DNA of 32,666 nt from Thermoleophilia bacterium (GCA_025929895.1 JAICPI010000026.1:1-32666); one strand, 5' to 3'. Counted from the first letter of the stretch, positions 1 to 7,856 are shown. Numbers and translations: made by a program. Notes: generated by a model not told the origin, from the sequence alone.

Positions 1-253
1 CGTCGAGTTCATCCCGCTCTACGCGGGCGACGTCCTCGGGCCGGTGATCAACTTCCTGCAGCGGGTCCAGGTGCCGATCGACGACGTCGATCCGACCACC
101 CCGGGCGTCCCGTCGGTGGTCTACGGGGTGATCCTCCTGCTGGTGCTCCTCATCGCCCCTACCGGCCTCGCCGGTCTGCCCGGGCGTGTTGGCGCCCTTA
201 CAAAGCGGGTTTATAGTCGTCTGAACCCTTCGGAAGGTCGAGCGAACCCCTAA
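1..253 (+). CDS. Branched-chain amino-acid-type ABC transporter permease, C-terminal part (LivM/LivH family)
   Basis: The reading frame is open from base 2 and ends at TAA 251-253, so the 5' part lies outside the window. The visible 83 residues contain one hydrophobic helix (roughly SVVYGVILLLVLLIAPTGLA) followed by a short basic cytoplasmic tail. Ending on a helix that runs into a P-T/Q-G-L-x-G motif is typical of LivH/LivM permeases, which form the membrane channel of high-affinity uptake systems for branched-chain amino acids and for some other amides or aromatic acids. The gene directly downstream encodes a LivK-type binding protein, which supports the call. Whether it is LivH or LivM cannot be decided from the tail alone. 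The ATPase subunits are presumably upstream, outside the window. Confidence 0.8.
   Translation, partial: VEFIPLYAGDVLGPVINFLQRVQVPIDDVDPTTPGVPSVVYGVILLLVLLIAPTGLAGLPGRVGALTKRVYSRLNPSEGRANP
189..217 (+). promoter_or_regulatory. Putative sigma-70-like promoter inside the permease gene, driving the binding-protein gene
   Basis: A -35-like TTGGCG (189-194) is separated by exactly 17 bases from a -10-like TATAGT (212-217). Transcription would start near 224, leaving a leader of about 42 bases that carries the Shine-Dalgarno AAGGAG at 252-257. It lies in the last 65 bases of the permease gene, in an unusually AT-rich patch for this window. A separate promoter would fit the usual need for more binding protein than permease. 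No experimental support. Confidence 0.5.
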
Positions 254-265
254 GGAGAGAGGCGT

Positions 266-1507
266 ATGCGTATGAAGGTGCTCTTCGCGACCCTGGTCGC
301 CGCGGCGGCGGCGCTCCTGGTCGCGATTCCCGGTGCGGTCGCGCGGCCCGCGGCCGATCCGGGAGTCAGCGCGAGAACGATCACGATCGGGACGACACTG
401 CCGCTCAGCGGCCCCGCGTCGCTGTACGCCCGGATCGGCACCGGGATGAGGACGTACTTCAGCTACATCAACGCACGGCGCGCCCGCGATGGGAAGCGCG
501 GCGTGTACGGGCGGCAGATCGTCCTCAAGGTGTACGACGACCAGTACAACGAGGCCCAGACGGTGCAGCAGACGCGCCGCGCGGTCGAGCAGGACCGCGT
601 CTTCGCGATGCTCGGCGGGCTCGGCACGGAGAACCAGCAGGCGGTCCGCGCGTACATGAACCAGCGCAAGGTCCCCCAGCTGTACGTCTCGACCGGCCTG
701 AGCGAGTTTGGCCGGATGCACCGGCAGTTCCCGTGGACGATCGGGTGGCAGCCCGACTACGTGCAGGAGGGGATCCTGCTCGGCTCGTACGTCCGGCAGA
801 ACCTCTCGAACGCGCGCGTCGCGATCCTGAGGCAGAACGACGACTACGGCCGTGAGTTCGTGCAGGGCTTCGCCTCACGGGCCGGCCGGAACATCGTCGC
901 GACCGAGACCTACCCGCGCGCCGGCGGCGCGTCGGTGATCCCGGGCCCGGTCGCGCGGCTGCGCGCCTCGGGCGCCGACACGTTCCTGATCGTCGCGACG
1001 CCGACGGAGTCGATCACGGCGCTCGTGACCGCGTACCGCCTCGGCTGGCGGCCGAACAAGATCGTCAACTCGGTCGGCGCGACGCCGGGCTTCATGGCGG
1101 CGGCACGTGCGTCGGCCGGCTCGGCCGATGCGGTCAACGGCGTCGTCACGACGACCTACCTGAAGGACGTCGCCTCGCCGGCGTACGCGAACGACGCGCA
1201 GGTGCGGCTGTTCAAGCGGCTGATGGAGAAGTACGCGCCGGGGCAGCCCACCAACGAGGGTCTGTTCTTCTACGGCATGGCGAAGGCCGACACGTTCGTG
1301 CAGGCGCTGTACCGCGCAGGCCGGAATCCGACGCGGGCGCGGCTGATGAACGCCGCGAGGAACCTGAAGCTGGCGAGCCCCTGGCTGCTGCGCGGGTCGC
1401 GGATCACGACCACGCCGCGGAGCGCGTTCCCGATCCGCTACCAGCGGCTGACCCGGTACAACGACGGCGCGTTCAGGGAGTTCGGCGCGCTCGTCAAGAC
1501 CCGGTAG
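266..1507 (+). CDS. ABC transporter substrate-binding protein, LivK-like (periplasmic-binding protein type 1 fold)
   Basis: A 413-residue extracytoplasmic solute-binding protein. Residues 1-27 form a signal peptide (MRMK, a hydrophobic alanine/valine core, then A-x-A near 25-27) without a lipobox cysteine. The mature part begins with ITIGTTLPLSGPASLYA, the classic opening of the Peripla_BP_6/LivK family, and the two-lobed domain covers about residues 38-390. The start is ATG 266 with Shine-Dalgarno AAGGAG at 252-257 (8-base spacing). A second ATG two codons on is less well placed. The Shine-Dalgarno overlaps the permease stop codon, so the genes are coupled, and an internal promoter at 189-217 may add expression. 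The family binds branched-chain amino acids, amides, urea or aromatic acids. The ligand here cannot be read from sequence, but the adjacent acyl-CoA genes suggest an organic-acid or amino-acid substrate (inference). Confidence 0.9.
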   Translation: MRMKVLFATLVAAAAALLVAIPGAVARPAADPGVSARTITIGTTLPLSGPASLYARIGTGMRTYFSYINARRARDGKRGVYGRQIVLKVYDDQYNEAQTVQQTRRAVEQDRVFAMLGGLGTENQQAVRAYMNQRKVPQLYVSTGLSEFGRMHRQFPWTIGWQPDYVQEGILLGSYVRQNLSNARVAILRQNDDYGREFVQGFASRAGRNIVATETYPRAGGASVIPGPVARLRASGADTFLIVATPTESITALVTAYRLGWRPNKIVNSVGATPGFMAAARASAGSADAVNGVVTTTYLKDVASPAYANDAQVRLFKRLMEKYAPGQPTNEGLFFYGMAKADTFVQALYRAGRNPTRARLMNAARNLKLASPWLLRGSRITTTPRSAFPIRYQRLTRYNDGAFREFGALVKTR

Positions 1508-1530
1508 GCCCCGAGGATCGCAGGCATGAG

Positions 1531-1558
1531 AGCGGGGCCGGCACGCGCCGGCCCCGCT
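1531..1558 (+). terminator. Intrinsic-type terminator hairpin after the transporter genes
   Basis: AGCGGGGCCGGC (1531-1542) pairs perfectly with GCCGGCCCCGCT (1547-1558) around the 4-base loop ACGC. The 12-bp GC stem is followed by CGTCTTGG, not by a clean U-tract, as is common in high-GC actinobacteria. It sits 24 bases after the binding-protein stop and just before the next gene. It also argues against starting that gene at the in-frame ATG 1526, which would translate through the stem. Confidence 0.8.
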
Positions 1559-1570
1559 CGTCTTGGCCCG

Positions 1571-2698
1571 ATGGACTTCTCGCTCACCCCCGAGCAGCAG
1601 CTCGTCCAGCAGACGGCGCGCGCGTTCTGCGCGCGCGAGGTGGTGCCGCACGCGCGCGAGTGGGACCGCGCGGAGGAGCTCGACCGCGAGCTCGTCGCGA
1701 AGCTCGCGGAGGTCGGCTTCCTCGCCGGGTGGGAGCTCGACACGGTCTCGTACTGCCTCGTGATGGAGGAGCTCGGCAAGGCCGACTCGTCCGTGCGCGG
1801 GATCGTGTCGGTCACCGTCGGCCTCGTCGGCAAGACGATCAGGCGCTGGGGCACGGACGCGCAGCGCGACGAGTGGATCCCGAGGCTCGGCTCGGGCGAG
1901 GTGCTCGGCTGCTACGCGCTGACCGAGCCCGGCTCGGGCTCGGACCCGGCGTCGCTCGTCACCCGCGCCGAGCGCGACGGCGCCGACTGGCTGCTCAGCG
2001 GCCAGAAGATCTTCATCACGCTCGGCACGTGGGCGCGGATGGCACTCGTCTTCGCCCGCACCGGCCGCGAGGGCCCGCGGGGGCTCACGTGCTTCCTCGT
2101 CCCCACCGACGCGGAGGGCTTCGAGGCCCGGCCGATCAAGGGCAAGCTGGGACTGCGCGCGCAGGACACCGGCGAGCTCTTCCTCGACCGCGTCCGGGTT
2201 CCCGACTCCGCGCGGCTCGGTGCCGAGGGCGAGGGCTTCAAGGTCGCGATGTCGGCGCTCGACGACGGGCGCATCTCGCTCGCAGCCGGCTGCGTCGGGA
2301 TCGCGCAGGGGTGCCTCGACGCCTCGGTCGGCTACGCGCAGGAGCGAACGCAGTTCGGCAGGCCGATCGCCGGCTTCCAGCTCGTTCAGGAGCTCCTGGC
2401 CGAGATCGCCGTCGAGACCGACGCCGCGCGGCTGCTCACCTGGAAGGCGGCCTCGCTCGCCGACGCGGGCGAGCGCCACACGCTCGAGTCGTCGATCGCG
2501 AAGTACTACGCGAGCGAGGTCTCGGTGCGCGCGGCGAACGCGGCCGTCCAAGTGCACGGCGGCTACGGCTACGTCGACGAGTACCCCGTGGGGAAGTACC
2601 TGAGGGACGCTCGAGTCACTACCTTGTACGAGGGCACCAGCCAGGTGCAGAAGCTGATCATCGGTCGAGCTCTCACAGGGGAGAACGCCTTTGCCTGA
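1571..2698 (+). CDS. Acyl-CoA dehydrogenase, short-chain/glutaryl-type
   Basis: A 375-residue FAD enzyme that introduces the alpha-beta double bond into an acyl-CoA. It has the helical N-domain opening DFSLTPEQQLVQQTARAF, the FAD/substrate beta-domain signature YALTEPGSGSD at residues 115-125, the RTQFGRPI motif of the C-domain, and the catalytic-base motif YEGTSQ with Glu near residue 354. The N-domain looks slightly trimmed: the usual VPEEYGG loop is replaced by a shorter GFLAGWELDTVSY junction. I chose ATG 1571 because the upstream in-frame ATG (1526) would run through the terminator stem. No Shine-Dalgarno is obvious before 1571. The gene overlaps the thiolase by 8 bases, giving dehydrogenation and thiolysis in one unit. 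The exact acyl chain is unknown. Confidence 0.92.
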   Translation: MDFSLTPEQQLVQQTARAFCAREVVPHAREWDRAEELDRELVAKLAEVGFLAGWELDTVSYCLVMEELGKADSSVRGIVSVTVGLVGKTIRRWGTDAQRDEWIPRLGSGEVLGCYALTEPGSGSDPASLVTRAERDGADWLLSGQKIFITLGTWARMALVFARTGREGPRGLTCFLVPTDAEGFEARPIKGKLGLRAQDTGELFLDRVRVPDSARLGAEGEGFKVAMSALDDGRISLAAGCVGIAQGCLDASVGYAQERTQFGRPIAGFQLVQELLAEIAVETDAARLLTWKAASLADAGERHTLESSIAKYYASEVSVRAANAAVQVHGGYGYVDEYPVGKYLRDARVTTLYEGTSQVQKLIIGRALTGENAFA

Positions 2699-3839
2699 AG
2701 CAGTGATCGTCGCAGCCGCACGCACGCCGATCGGGCGCGCGCGCAAGGGGTCGCTCGTCGACGCGCGGCCCGACGACCTGATCGCGTTCGCGATCGAGGC
2801 CGCGCTGAAGCACGTCCCCGAGCTGCCGCGGGAGGAGATCGTCGACGTGATGATCGGCTGCGGCTTCCCGCAGGAGCGCCAGGGTATGAACCTCGGCCGG
2901 CGCGCCGCGCTCCTCGCCGGGCTGCCCGCGTCGGTGCCCGGGACGACGGTCAACCGCTTCTGCGCCTCGTCGCTCCAGACGATCCGGATGGCCTTCCACG
3001 CGATCAAGGCGGGCGAGGGGGACGCCTTCGTCGCCGGCGGGGTCGAGTCGATCACGCAGGTCGACGGCTACCCGAAGTCCGAGGAGGAGCTTCACCCGAA
3101 GCTGTTCGGCGACGACGCGCCGATCGCGAACGTCTACATCCCGATGGGCCTCACCGCCGAGAACGTCGCGGAGCAGTGGGACGTCTCGCGCGAGGAGATG
3201 GACCGCTACGCGCAGCGCTCGCAGGAGCGCGCGGTCGCGGCGCAGCAGTCGGGGTTCTTCGCTCGCGAGATCACCCCGTGGGACGGCGTCGCGGCCGACG
3301 ACGGCCCGCGCGCCGACTCGACGCTCGAGCGGCTCGCGTCGCTCGATCCCGCCTTCAAGCCGGGCGGCAAGGTCACGGCCGGCAACTCGTGCCCGCTGAA
3401 CGACGGCGCCGCCGCGGTCGTCGTCATGAGCGACACGCGCGCCGGCGCGCTCGGCCTGACGCCGTGGGCGCGGATCGTCGCGTCCGGGGTGTCCGGCGTC
3501 GAGCCGGAGATCATGGGCGTCGGACCGATCGGCGCGGTGCGCAACGTGCTCGCGACGGCGGGGATGACGATCGACGACGTCGACGTGATGGAGCTGAACG
3601 AGGCGTTCGCGGCGCAGGTCCTCCCGGTCTGCCGCGAGCTCGGCGTCGACCCCTTCGGCGAGAAGCTGAACCCGCACGGCGGCGCGATCGCGCTCGGACA
3701 TCCCTACGGCATGACGGGCGCGCGGATCATGTGCACGCTCCTGAACGACCTCGAGACGCGCGACGAGACGATCGGTCTCGAGACGATGTGCGTCGGCGGC
3801 GGCCAGGGGATGGCGATGATCGTCGAGCGCCTGAACTGA
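2691..3839 (+). CDS. Acetyl-CoA acyltransferase (thiolase)
   Basis: A 382-residue degradative-type thiolase that cleaves 3-ketoacyl-CoA with CoA to acetyl-CoA and a shortened acyl-CoA. The N-terminus MPEAVIVAAARTPIGRA is canonical. The nucleophilic Cys is residue 91 (NRFCASSLQT). NEAFAAQ, GHPYGMTGAR (His about 337) and CVGGGQG (Cys about 367) complete the active site. The start is TTG 2691: it restores the family N-terminus and has the purine-rich AGGGGAG about 7 bases upstream. It overlaps the preceding dehydrogenase by 8 bases. It is the only thiolase in the window, so it could serve several of the nearby acyl-CoA pathways (inference). Confidence 0.93.
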   Translation: MPEAVIVAAARTPIGRARKGSLVDARPDDLIAFAIEAALKHVPELPREEIVDVMIGCGFPQERQGMNLGRRAALLAGLPASVPGTTVNRFCASSLQTIRMAFHAIKAGEGDAFVAGGVESITQVDGYPKSEEELHPKLFGDDAPIANVYIPMGLTAENVAEQWDVSREEMDRYAQRSQERAVAAQQSGFFAREITPWDGVAADDGPRADSTLERLASLDPAFKPGGKVTAGNSCPLNDGAAAVVVMSDTRAGALGLTPWARIVASGVSGVEPEIMGVGPIGAVRNVLATAGMTIDDVDVMELNEAFAAQVLPVCRELGVDPFGEKLNPHGGAIALGHPYGMTGARIMCTLLNDLETRDETIGLETMCVGGGQGMAMIVERLN

Positions 3840-4576
3840 GCGAACCGGTTCTCCTGATCGCGGGCCTCGGCCAGGGGCCGTGGGCGTGGCGGTGGGTGCT
3901 CCCGCTGCTCCGAAACGATGCGCGGGTCTTCGAGGCGCGGGGGACCGGGGAGCTCGCGCAGGTGCCGGCGCGGCGCTCCGTGCCCGAGATGGCGGAGGAC
4001 GTCGCGGAGCTGCTCGCGGGCGGGCCGACGCACCTCGTGGGCCTGTCCATGGGCGGCTACGTCTCGCTGACGCTAGCGCTCGCGCGCCCCGAGCTCGTGC
4101 GCTCGCTCTACCTCGTCTGCACCGGGCCGGGGGGCCCGGACCGCGTCCCGCGGCCGCAGCCCATCCGGGAGGCGTACGAGACCGCGGCGGTGCTGCCGCT
4201 CGGCGAGTACGAGCGGGCCACGCAGCCGCTGTCGCTCGCGCCGGGCTGGCCCGAGGAGAACCCGGACCGCTACGAGCAGATCCTCGCCGCGCGCATCGCC
4301 GACGGCGCGCCGATGGAGACGATGTGGGCGCACGTCGACGCCTGCATGCGCTACTACGCGGCCGGGATCCCGGTCGAGCGGATCGAGACGCGGGCGTTCG
4401 TCCTGCACGGCAGCGAGGACGTGGTCGTCCCGCCCGAGAACGGCCGGATGCTCGCGTCCAGGCTGCCGAACGCACGGTACGAGGAGGTCGAGGGCGGCGG
4501 GCACAACCTGCCGCTCGAGCTCCCCGACGAGCTCGCTCAGCGCATCGACGCCTGGGTCAGCGACGCGTCGCTGTAG
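3836..4576 (+). CDS. Alpha/beta-hydrolase fold enzyme
   Basis: A serine hydrolase of about 246 residues. It has the oxyanion-hole segment GLGQGPWAW near the N-terminus, the nucleophile elbow GLSMGG (Ser about 71), an acidic residue in HGSEDVVVPP (Asp about 195) and the catalytic His in GGGHNLPLELP (His about 223). The fold suits small esters, lactones or enol-lactones; the substrate is unknown. The start is uncertain. The conserved region begins at once after the thiolase stop, and the only nearby in-frame start-like codon is CTG 3836, whose last two bases lie in the thiolase TGA (CTGA overlap). The next option is GTG 3788, inside the thiolase gene. Its 3' end overlaps the convergent SnoaL-like gene by 40 bases. 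Confidence 0.85.
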   Translation: MSEPVLLIAGLGQGPWAWRWVLPLLRNDARVFEARGTGELAQVPARRSVPEMAEDVAELLAGGPTHLVGLSMGGYVSLTLALARPELVRSLYLVCTGPGGPDRVPRPQPIREAYETAAVLPLGEYERATQPLSLAPGWPEENPDRYEQILAARIADGAPMETMWAHVDACMRYYAAGIPVERIETRAFVLHGSEDVVVPPENGRMLASRLPNARYEEVEGGGHNLPLELPDELAQRIDAWVSDASL

Positions 4577-5016
4577 ACCTTCTCGCCCCTGAAGAGCCGA
4601 CGCTCGCGGTCCCACGGGAAGAGGATCACGACGTTCCAGGTGAGCGTCTCCCCGGTCGGGTCGTGGTCGAGCCACTTCGCCCGGTGCGTGCCGGTCACGC
4701 GCGCCCACTCGCAGACGCCCTGCGGGCCGATGACGATGTCGGTCAGGTCGAAGTGGATGTCCGGGAACGCGGTCAGCAACGCGGTGTAGAAGCGCGTCGC
4801 GCCCGCGTGGCCCTCCCAGCGCGCGCCGTCCGGCTTCACCTCGTAGACGCAGTCCTCGGTGAGCGTCGACATCAGGCCCGACAGGTCTCGGTTGTCCTCC
4901 GCGATCGAGTGGCGCTTCCAGAGCTCGCGGATCTCGTCGTGCTCCTCGGGCGACACGTCGCGCCGCAGCTGCTCGATGACCTCGTCGCGCTCTAGATGCT
5001 CCGGAACTGCTGCCAT
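4537..5016 (-). CDS. SnoaL-like / NTF2-fold protein
   Basis: A 159-residue small alpha+beta-barrel protein of the SnoaL/NTF2 superfamily, recognised from an N-terminal helix (EIRELWKRHSIAEDNRDLSGLMSTLTEDCVYE), the FYTALLTAFPDIHFDLTDIVIG segment and WARVTGTHRAKW near the centre. Members are polyketide cyclases, isomerases, dehydratases or binding proteins; no specific catalytic assignment is possible. The start ATG 5016 has a strong GGAGGAG at 5018-5025 on the minus strand, inside the end of the histidine phosphatase gene. It is the last gene of the minus-strand operon beginning at 7849 and overlaps its upstream neighbour by 25 bases. Its 3' end runs 40 bases into the convergent hydrolase gene. 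Confidence 0.8.
   Translation of the reverse strand: MAAVPEHLERDEVIEQLRRDVSPEEHDEIRELWKRHSIAEDNRDLSGLMSTLTEDCVYEVKPDGARWEGHAGATRFYTALLTAFPDIHFDLTDIVIGPQGVCEWARVTGTHRAKWLDHDPTGETLTWNVVILFPWDRERRLFRGEKVYSDASLTQASMR
4558..4573. repeat. 16-bp perfect palindrome in the overlap of two convergent genes
   Basis: CAGCGACGCGTCGCTG reads the same on both strands. It lies in the 40-base overlap of the alpha/beta-hydrolase (plus) and SnoaL-like (minus) genes. Because both genes read it in the same phase, each protein contains the peptide SDASL there. With no spacer it would fold poorly as RNA, so a terminator role is doubtful. Confidence 0.7.
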
Positions 5017-5648
5017 AGCTCCTCCATCGTCGTGGTGCGTCCGCCCAGGTGCGCCAGATCGTACGGCGTCACGTTGACCGCGCGCACGATCCAGTCGTCG
5101 GCGACGTCGAGCACGTTGACGCACGCGGGTGCCTGCTCGAGGTTGCCGAGGAACGTCCGTCCGCCCGTGAGCGCGCGGGAGAGGATGGCGCGGTTGACGC
5201 CGCCGTGCAGCACGGCGAGCGTCGTGTCCCAGCGCTCGTCGGCGAGCAGGCGGTCGAGCGCGCCGAGGACGCGGTCGAAGAGCGAGCCGATCGTCTCGCC
5301 GCCGAGGAAGCGCGCCTCCTCCGGCACGACGTCCTTGAAGGCGTGGAGGAAGGTGCGCTCGAGCTCGTCCTCGGGGATCTCCTCGAGCCGCCCCGACTCG
5401 AGCTCGCGGAGGTCGGGCCACGACTCCGGCTCGACGTCGGGGGCGACGATGCGCGCCGTCTCCTCTGCGCGCGGGAGCCCGCTCGTGAGCACGCGGTCGA
5501 GCTCGATCCCGCGCAGCATCGCCGCCGCGGCGTGCGCCTGGTCGCGTCCGGCGACCGTCAGCGGCACCGTCTCCGGCCGGACCGGACGCCCGTCCTCGAA
5601 GTACGAGACGGCGCCGTGGCGCATCAGGTAGATCCGGCGGCGGCTCAC
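4992..5648 (-). CDS. Histidine phosphatase superfamily protein (phosphoglycerate mutase-like)
   Basis: A 218-residue branch-1 histidine phosphatase. The RHG motif with the phospho-accepting His is at residue 11 (IYLMRHGAVS), a second active-site His lies in LAVLHGGVNRAI, and TSGLPRAEETARI gives the usual conserved Arg. Family members hydrolyse phosphate esters or move phosphate on small metabolites. The start is GTG 5648, in a GTGA overlap with the stop of the DUF6285-like gene, so it is very likely coupled to it. Its position directly after an APH-type kinase and its small partner suggests that it acts on, or removes, a phosphorylated intermediate of that module, but this is inference. A housekeeping phosphatase is the alternative. 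Confidence 0.88.
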   Translation of the reverse strand: MSRRRIYLMRHGAVSYFEDGRPVRPETVPLTVAGRDQAHAAAAMLRGIELDRVLTSGLPRAEETARIVAPDVEPESWPDLRELESGRLEEIPEDELERTFLHAFKDVVPEEARFLGGETIGSLFDRVLGALDRLLADERWDTTLAVLHGGVNRAILSRALTGGRTFLGNLEQAPACVNVLDVADDWIVRAVNVTPYDLAHLGGRTTTMEELWQQFRSI

Positions 5649-5947
5649 TCGTAGCGCTCCAGGTACGCGGGGTTCGAGACGCGGAGCTTCGCCGCCACGT
5701 GGGCCTTCAGCCCGGGCAGGAGCGCGGGGTCGGCGCCGTGCTCGCGGATCGTCTGCGCCAGGCCGGGGTTCGCAAGTACCAGACTGTCACTTGGAGCCTC
5801 GATCTCCCGCCGCGCGATCCCGAGCGCGTTCATCGCGACGAGCGTCCGGAACTTCAGGCGGTGGTCGTCGGCCGCGGGGAGCACCTCGCCGGCGAGGAAC
5901 TCGAACACGGCCTCGATCAGCTCGGCTGCGTTCGGGCGGTCAGGCAT
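5645..5947 (-). CDS. DUF6285-like small protein, LvaB-like kinase partner
   Basis: A 100-residue, mostly helical acidic protein opening with [25 protein letters not shown], followed by RLKFRTLVAMNALGIARREIE. I recognise this as the pattern of the DUF6285 family, typically found directly next to APH-type phosphotransferases of acyl-CoA metabolism. In Pseudomonas putida levulinate catabolism, the small protein LvaB is needed together with the kinase LvaA for 4-hydroxyacyl-CoA phosphorylation. Equating this protein with LvaB is an inference from size, neighbour and helical pattern. The start is ATG 5947, overlapping the kinase stop by 8 bases. The stop is shared in a GTGA with the phosphatase. 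There are no transmembrane segments or cysteines. Confidence 0.75.
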   Translation of the reverse strand: MPDRPNAAELIEAVFEFLAGEVLPAADDHRLKFRTLVAMNALGIARREIEAPSDSLVLANPGLAQTIREHGADPALLPGLKAHVAAKLRVSNPAYLERYE

Positions 5948-6848
5948 GCTCGATCAGGTCGAGGAGCTCGTACTCCATCTCGGCCGCCATCCGTCCGAGC
6001 ACCGCGTACTCGACGCTCCGGTCCTGGCCGTTCAGGTGCCGGCGGCACTGGGTCAGGCAGCCGATCGCCCACTTGACGTTGCCGAGCACCTCCCAGACGT
6101 CGAGCTGCTCGAGCGTGAGCTCGCGGCCCGTCAGCTCGTTGTAGCGCTCGAGGTACGGCTCGACCTCCCCCACCCCGCCGAGCCGCCGGGCGTCGGCGCC
6201 GAACCGCCACGCGCGGACGATCGGCCACGCGACGTCGTCGAGCGGGTCGCCGACGTGCGCGAACTCCCAGTCGAGGACGGCCACGAGCCCACGCTCGTCG
6301 ACCGCGAAGTTGCCGACGCGGAAGTCGCCGTGGCAGAGCACCTGCTCCCCGGGCTCGGGCAGCCGCTCGCGGACCCACGCGAGGCCGTACTCGATCGCGG
6401 GGTGCGGCTCGCCGACGGAGTCGAGCTCGTCGTAGAAGCGCGCGATCACGTCGCCGCGCGGGAGGAAGTCGAGCGGCACGATCGCGTGGATGCGCGCGAG
6501 CTGCTCGGCGAGCTGCCCCGGCAGGCCGGGCGGCGGGTCGCGCACGATCCTGCGGCCGATCGTCTCGCCGCGCACGCGCTCCATCGCGAACGCCTCGTGC
6601 CCCGCGACCTCGCCGAGGTACTCGATCGGGCGCGGCGCCGCGACGCCGGCAGCGACCGCGGCCTCGAGCACGCGGAACTCCTGCTCGAGGGTGAGCGTGT
6701 CGCGGTGGATCACGCCGACGCTCGCTCGACGGACGAGCAGCTCGGTGCCGTCGGCGAGGTCGACGGCCCACGCCTCCTTCGACGCGCCGCCGGGCAGCAG
6801 GCGTGCCGAGGCGACAGGCCCGAGCTTCGCCTCGAGCGCCTCCTTCAA
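5940..6848 (-). CDS. APH-family phosphotransferase, ACAD10/11 N-domain / LvaA-like acyl-CoA kinase
   Basis: A 302-residue aminoglycoside-phosphotransferase/choline-kinase-fold protein. It has a nucleotide-loop segment [11 protein letters not shown] (about 17-27), the catalytic loop [10 protein letters not shown] (HGD at 173-175, Asn 180) and the metal-binding [10 protein letters not shown] (Asp 193). There is no resistance-gene context. In mammals this fold is fused to acyl-CoA dehydrogenases ACAD10/11, and in bacteria LvaA phosphorylates the hydroxyl of 4-hydroxyacyl-CoA. The flanking DUF6285-like gene and the divergent ACAD11-like gene match that setting. The start is TTG 6848, in a TTGA overlap with the LLM oxidoreductase stop. 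It has no Shine-Dalgarno, so translation probably depends on coupling. It is shorter than many LvaA relatives, and the substrate remains to be shown. Confidence 0.88.
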   Translation of the reverse strand: MKEALEAKLGPVASARLLPGGASKEAWAVDLADGTELLVRRASVGVIHRDTLTLEQEFRVLEAAVAAGVAAPRPIEYLGEVAGHEAFAMERVRGETIGRRIVRDPPPGLPGQLAEQLARIHAIVPLDFLPRGDVIARFYDELDSVGEPHPAIEYGLAWVRERLPEPGEQVLCHGDFRVGNFAVDERGLVAVLDWEFAHVGDPLDDVAWPIVRAWRFGADARRLGGVGEVEPYLERYNELTGRELTLEQLDVWEVLGNVKWAIGCLTQCRRHLNGQDRSVEYAVLGRMAAEMEYELLDLIEHA

Positions 6849-7849
6849 AGCACGAGCTCGGCGAGCGCGCGGAGGGCGGCGGGGTCGCGGGTGGACACGA
6901 GCAGCTCCGTCGCCCCGGCCTCGCGGAACGCCTCGAGCCGCTCGCCGATCCGCTCCTTCGGCCCGACGAGCGCGACCGCGTCGACGAACTCGTCCGGCAC
7001 CGCGGCGGCGGCGTCGCGCTGCTTGCCGTCGAGGTAGAGGTCCTGGATCGTCCGCGCCTCGCGCTCGTACCCGTAGCGGGCGAACAGCTCGTTGTAGAAG
7101 TTCGTCCCCCGCGCGCCCATGCCCCCAACGTAGAGCGCGTAGTACTGCTTGAGCGCGTCGCGGCCGGCCTCGACGTCGTCGATCAGCACGACCGGCACGC
7201 TCGGCGCGACCTCGAAGCCGTCGCGCGCGTAGTCCATCGGGAAGACGTCGCGCGCGCGCTCGGGCTGGAAGAAGAGCGGGATCCAGCCGTCCGCGATGTC
7301 GAACGCGAGCCGGACGGACTTCGGGCCCATCGACGCGAGGTAGATCGGCACCTCCGCGCGCAGCGGGCGGGCCATCAGCTTGAGCGGCTTGCCGAGCCCG
7401 GTGGCGCCGGGGCCCGTGTACGGGATGTCGTAGTGCTCGCCGTGATGCTCGACGACGTCGCGGCGGAGCACCGCGCGCACGATCTCGACGTACTCGCGCG
7501 TCTTCGCGAGCGGCTTGCCCCACGGCTCCCCGTGCCAGCCCTCGACGACCTGCGGCCCGGACGTGCCGAGCCCGAGCAGGAAGCGGCCGCCGGAGAGCAG
7601 GTCGAGCGTGGCGGCGGTCATGCCGGTGTTCGCCGGCGTGCGCCCAGGGATCTGGAGGATCGCGGAGCCGACCTTGATCCGCGCGGTAGTGGCAGCGATC
7701 CACGCGAGCACCGTGACCGCGTCGGTGCCCCACGCCTCGGCCGCCCAGGCCGAGTGGTAGCCGAGCCGCTCCGCCTCCTGCGCGAGCTCGACCAGCTCGA
7801 GCGGGCTCGTTCCGGGCTGCGCGTAGCCCATGTAGAAGCCGAGGCGCAC
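6845..7849 (-). CDS. LLM-class flavin-dependent oxidoreductase
   Basis: A 334-residue luciferase-like TIM-barrel oxidoreductase that would use FMN or F420. The opening [30 protein letters not shown] and the segment [24 protein letters not shown] (about residues 86-110) are typical of F420-associated actinobacterial members; the cofactor itself is an inference. It is the first gene of a five-gene minus-strand operon followed by kinase, DUF6285, phosphatase and SnoaL genes. The start is GTG 7849. There is no Shine-Dalgarno, but a -10-like TAGCAT ends 7 bases upstream, so the message may be leaderless. Only 7 bases separate it from the divergent acyl-CoA dehydrogenase. It could oxidise a hydroxyacyl or ketoacyl intermediate of the same pathway. 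Confidence 0.9.
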   Translation of the reverse strand: MRLGFYMGYAQPGTSPLELVELAQEAERLGYHSAWAAEAWGTDAVTVLAWIAATTARIKVGSAILQIPGRTPANTGMTAATLDLLSGGRFLLGLGTSGPQVVEGWHGEPWGKPLAKTREYVEIVRAVLRRDVVEHHGEHYDIPYTGPGATGLGKPLKLMARPLRAEVPIYLASMGPKSVRLAFDIADGWIPLFFQPERARDVFPMDYARDGFEVAPSVPVVLIDDVEAGRDALKQYYALYVGGMGARGTNFYNELFARYGYEREARTIQDLYLDGKQRDAAAAVPDEFVDAVALVGPKERIGERLEAFREAGATELLVSTRDPAALRALAELVL

Positions 7850-7856
7850 GCGTGCG

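Noticed and set aside
1526-1570. Upstream ATG 1526 as the start of the first acyl-CoA dehydrogenase
   Set aside because: Translation would pass through the 12-bp terminator stem and add a Gly/Ala/Arg/Pro peptide not seen in the family; ATG 1571 gives the canonical N-terminus.
875-3055. A 726-codon open frame on the minus strand opposite the binding protein, acyl-CoA dehydrogenase and thiolase
   Set aside because: It is antisense to three clearly conserved genes, is Arg/Ala/Asp-rich with no recognisable domain, and is explained by high GC at third positions.
5017-5421. N-terminal extension of the SnoaL-like frame up to 5421 on the minus strand
   Set aside because: The extension is antisense-like shadow of the histidine phosphatase; ATG 5016 has a strong GGAGGAG.
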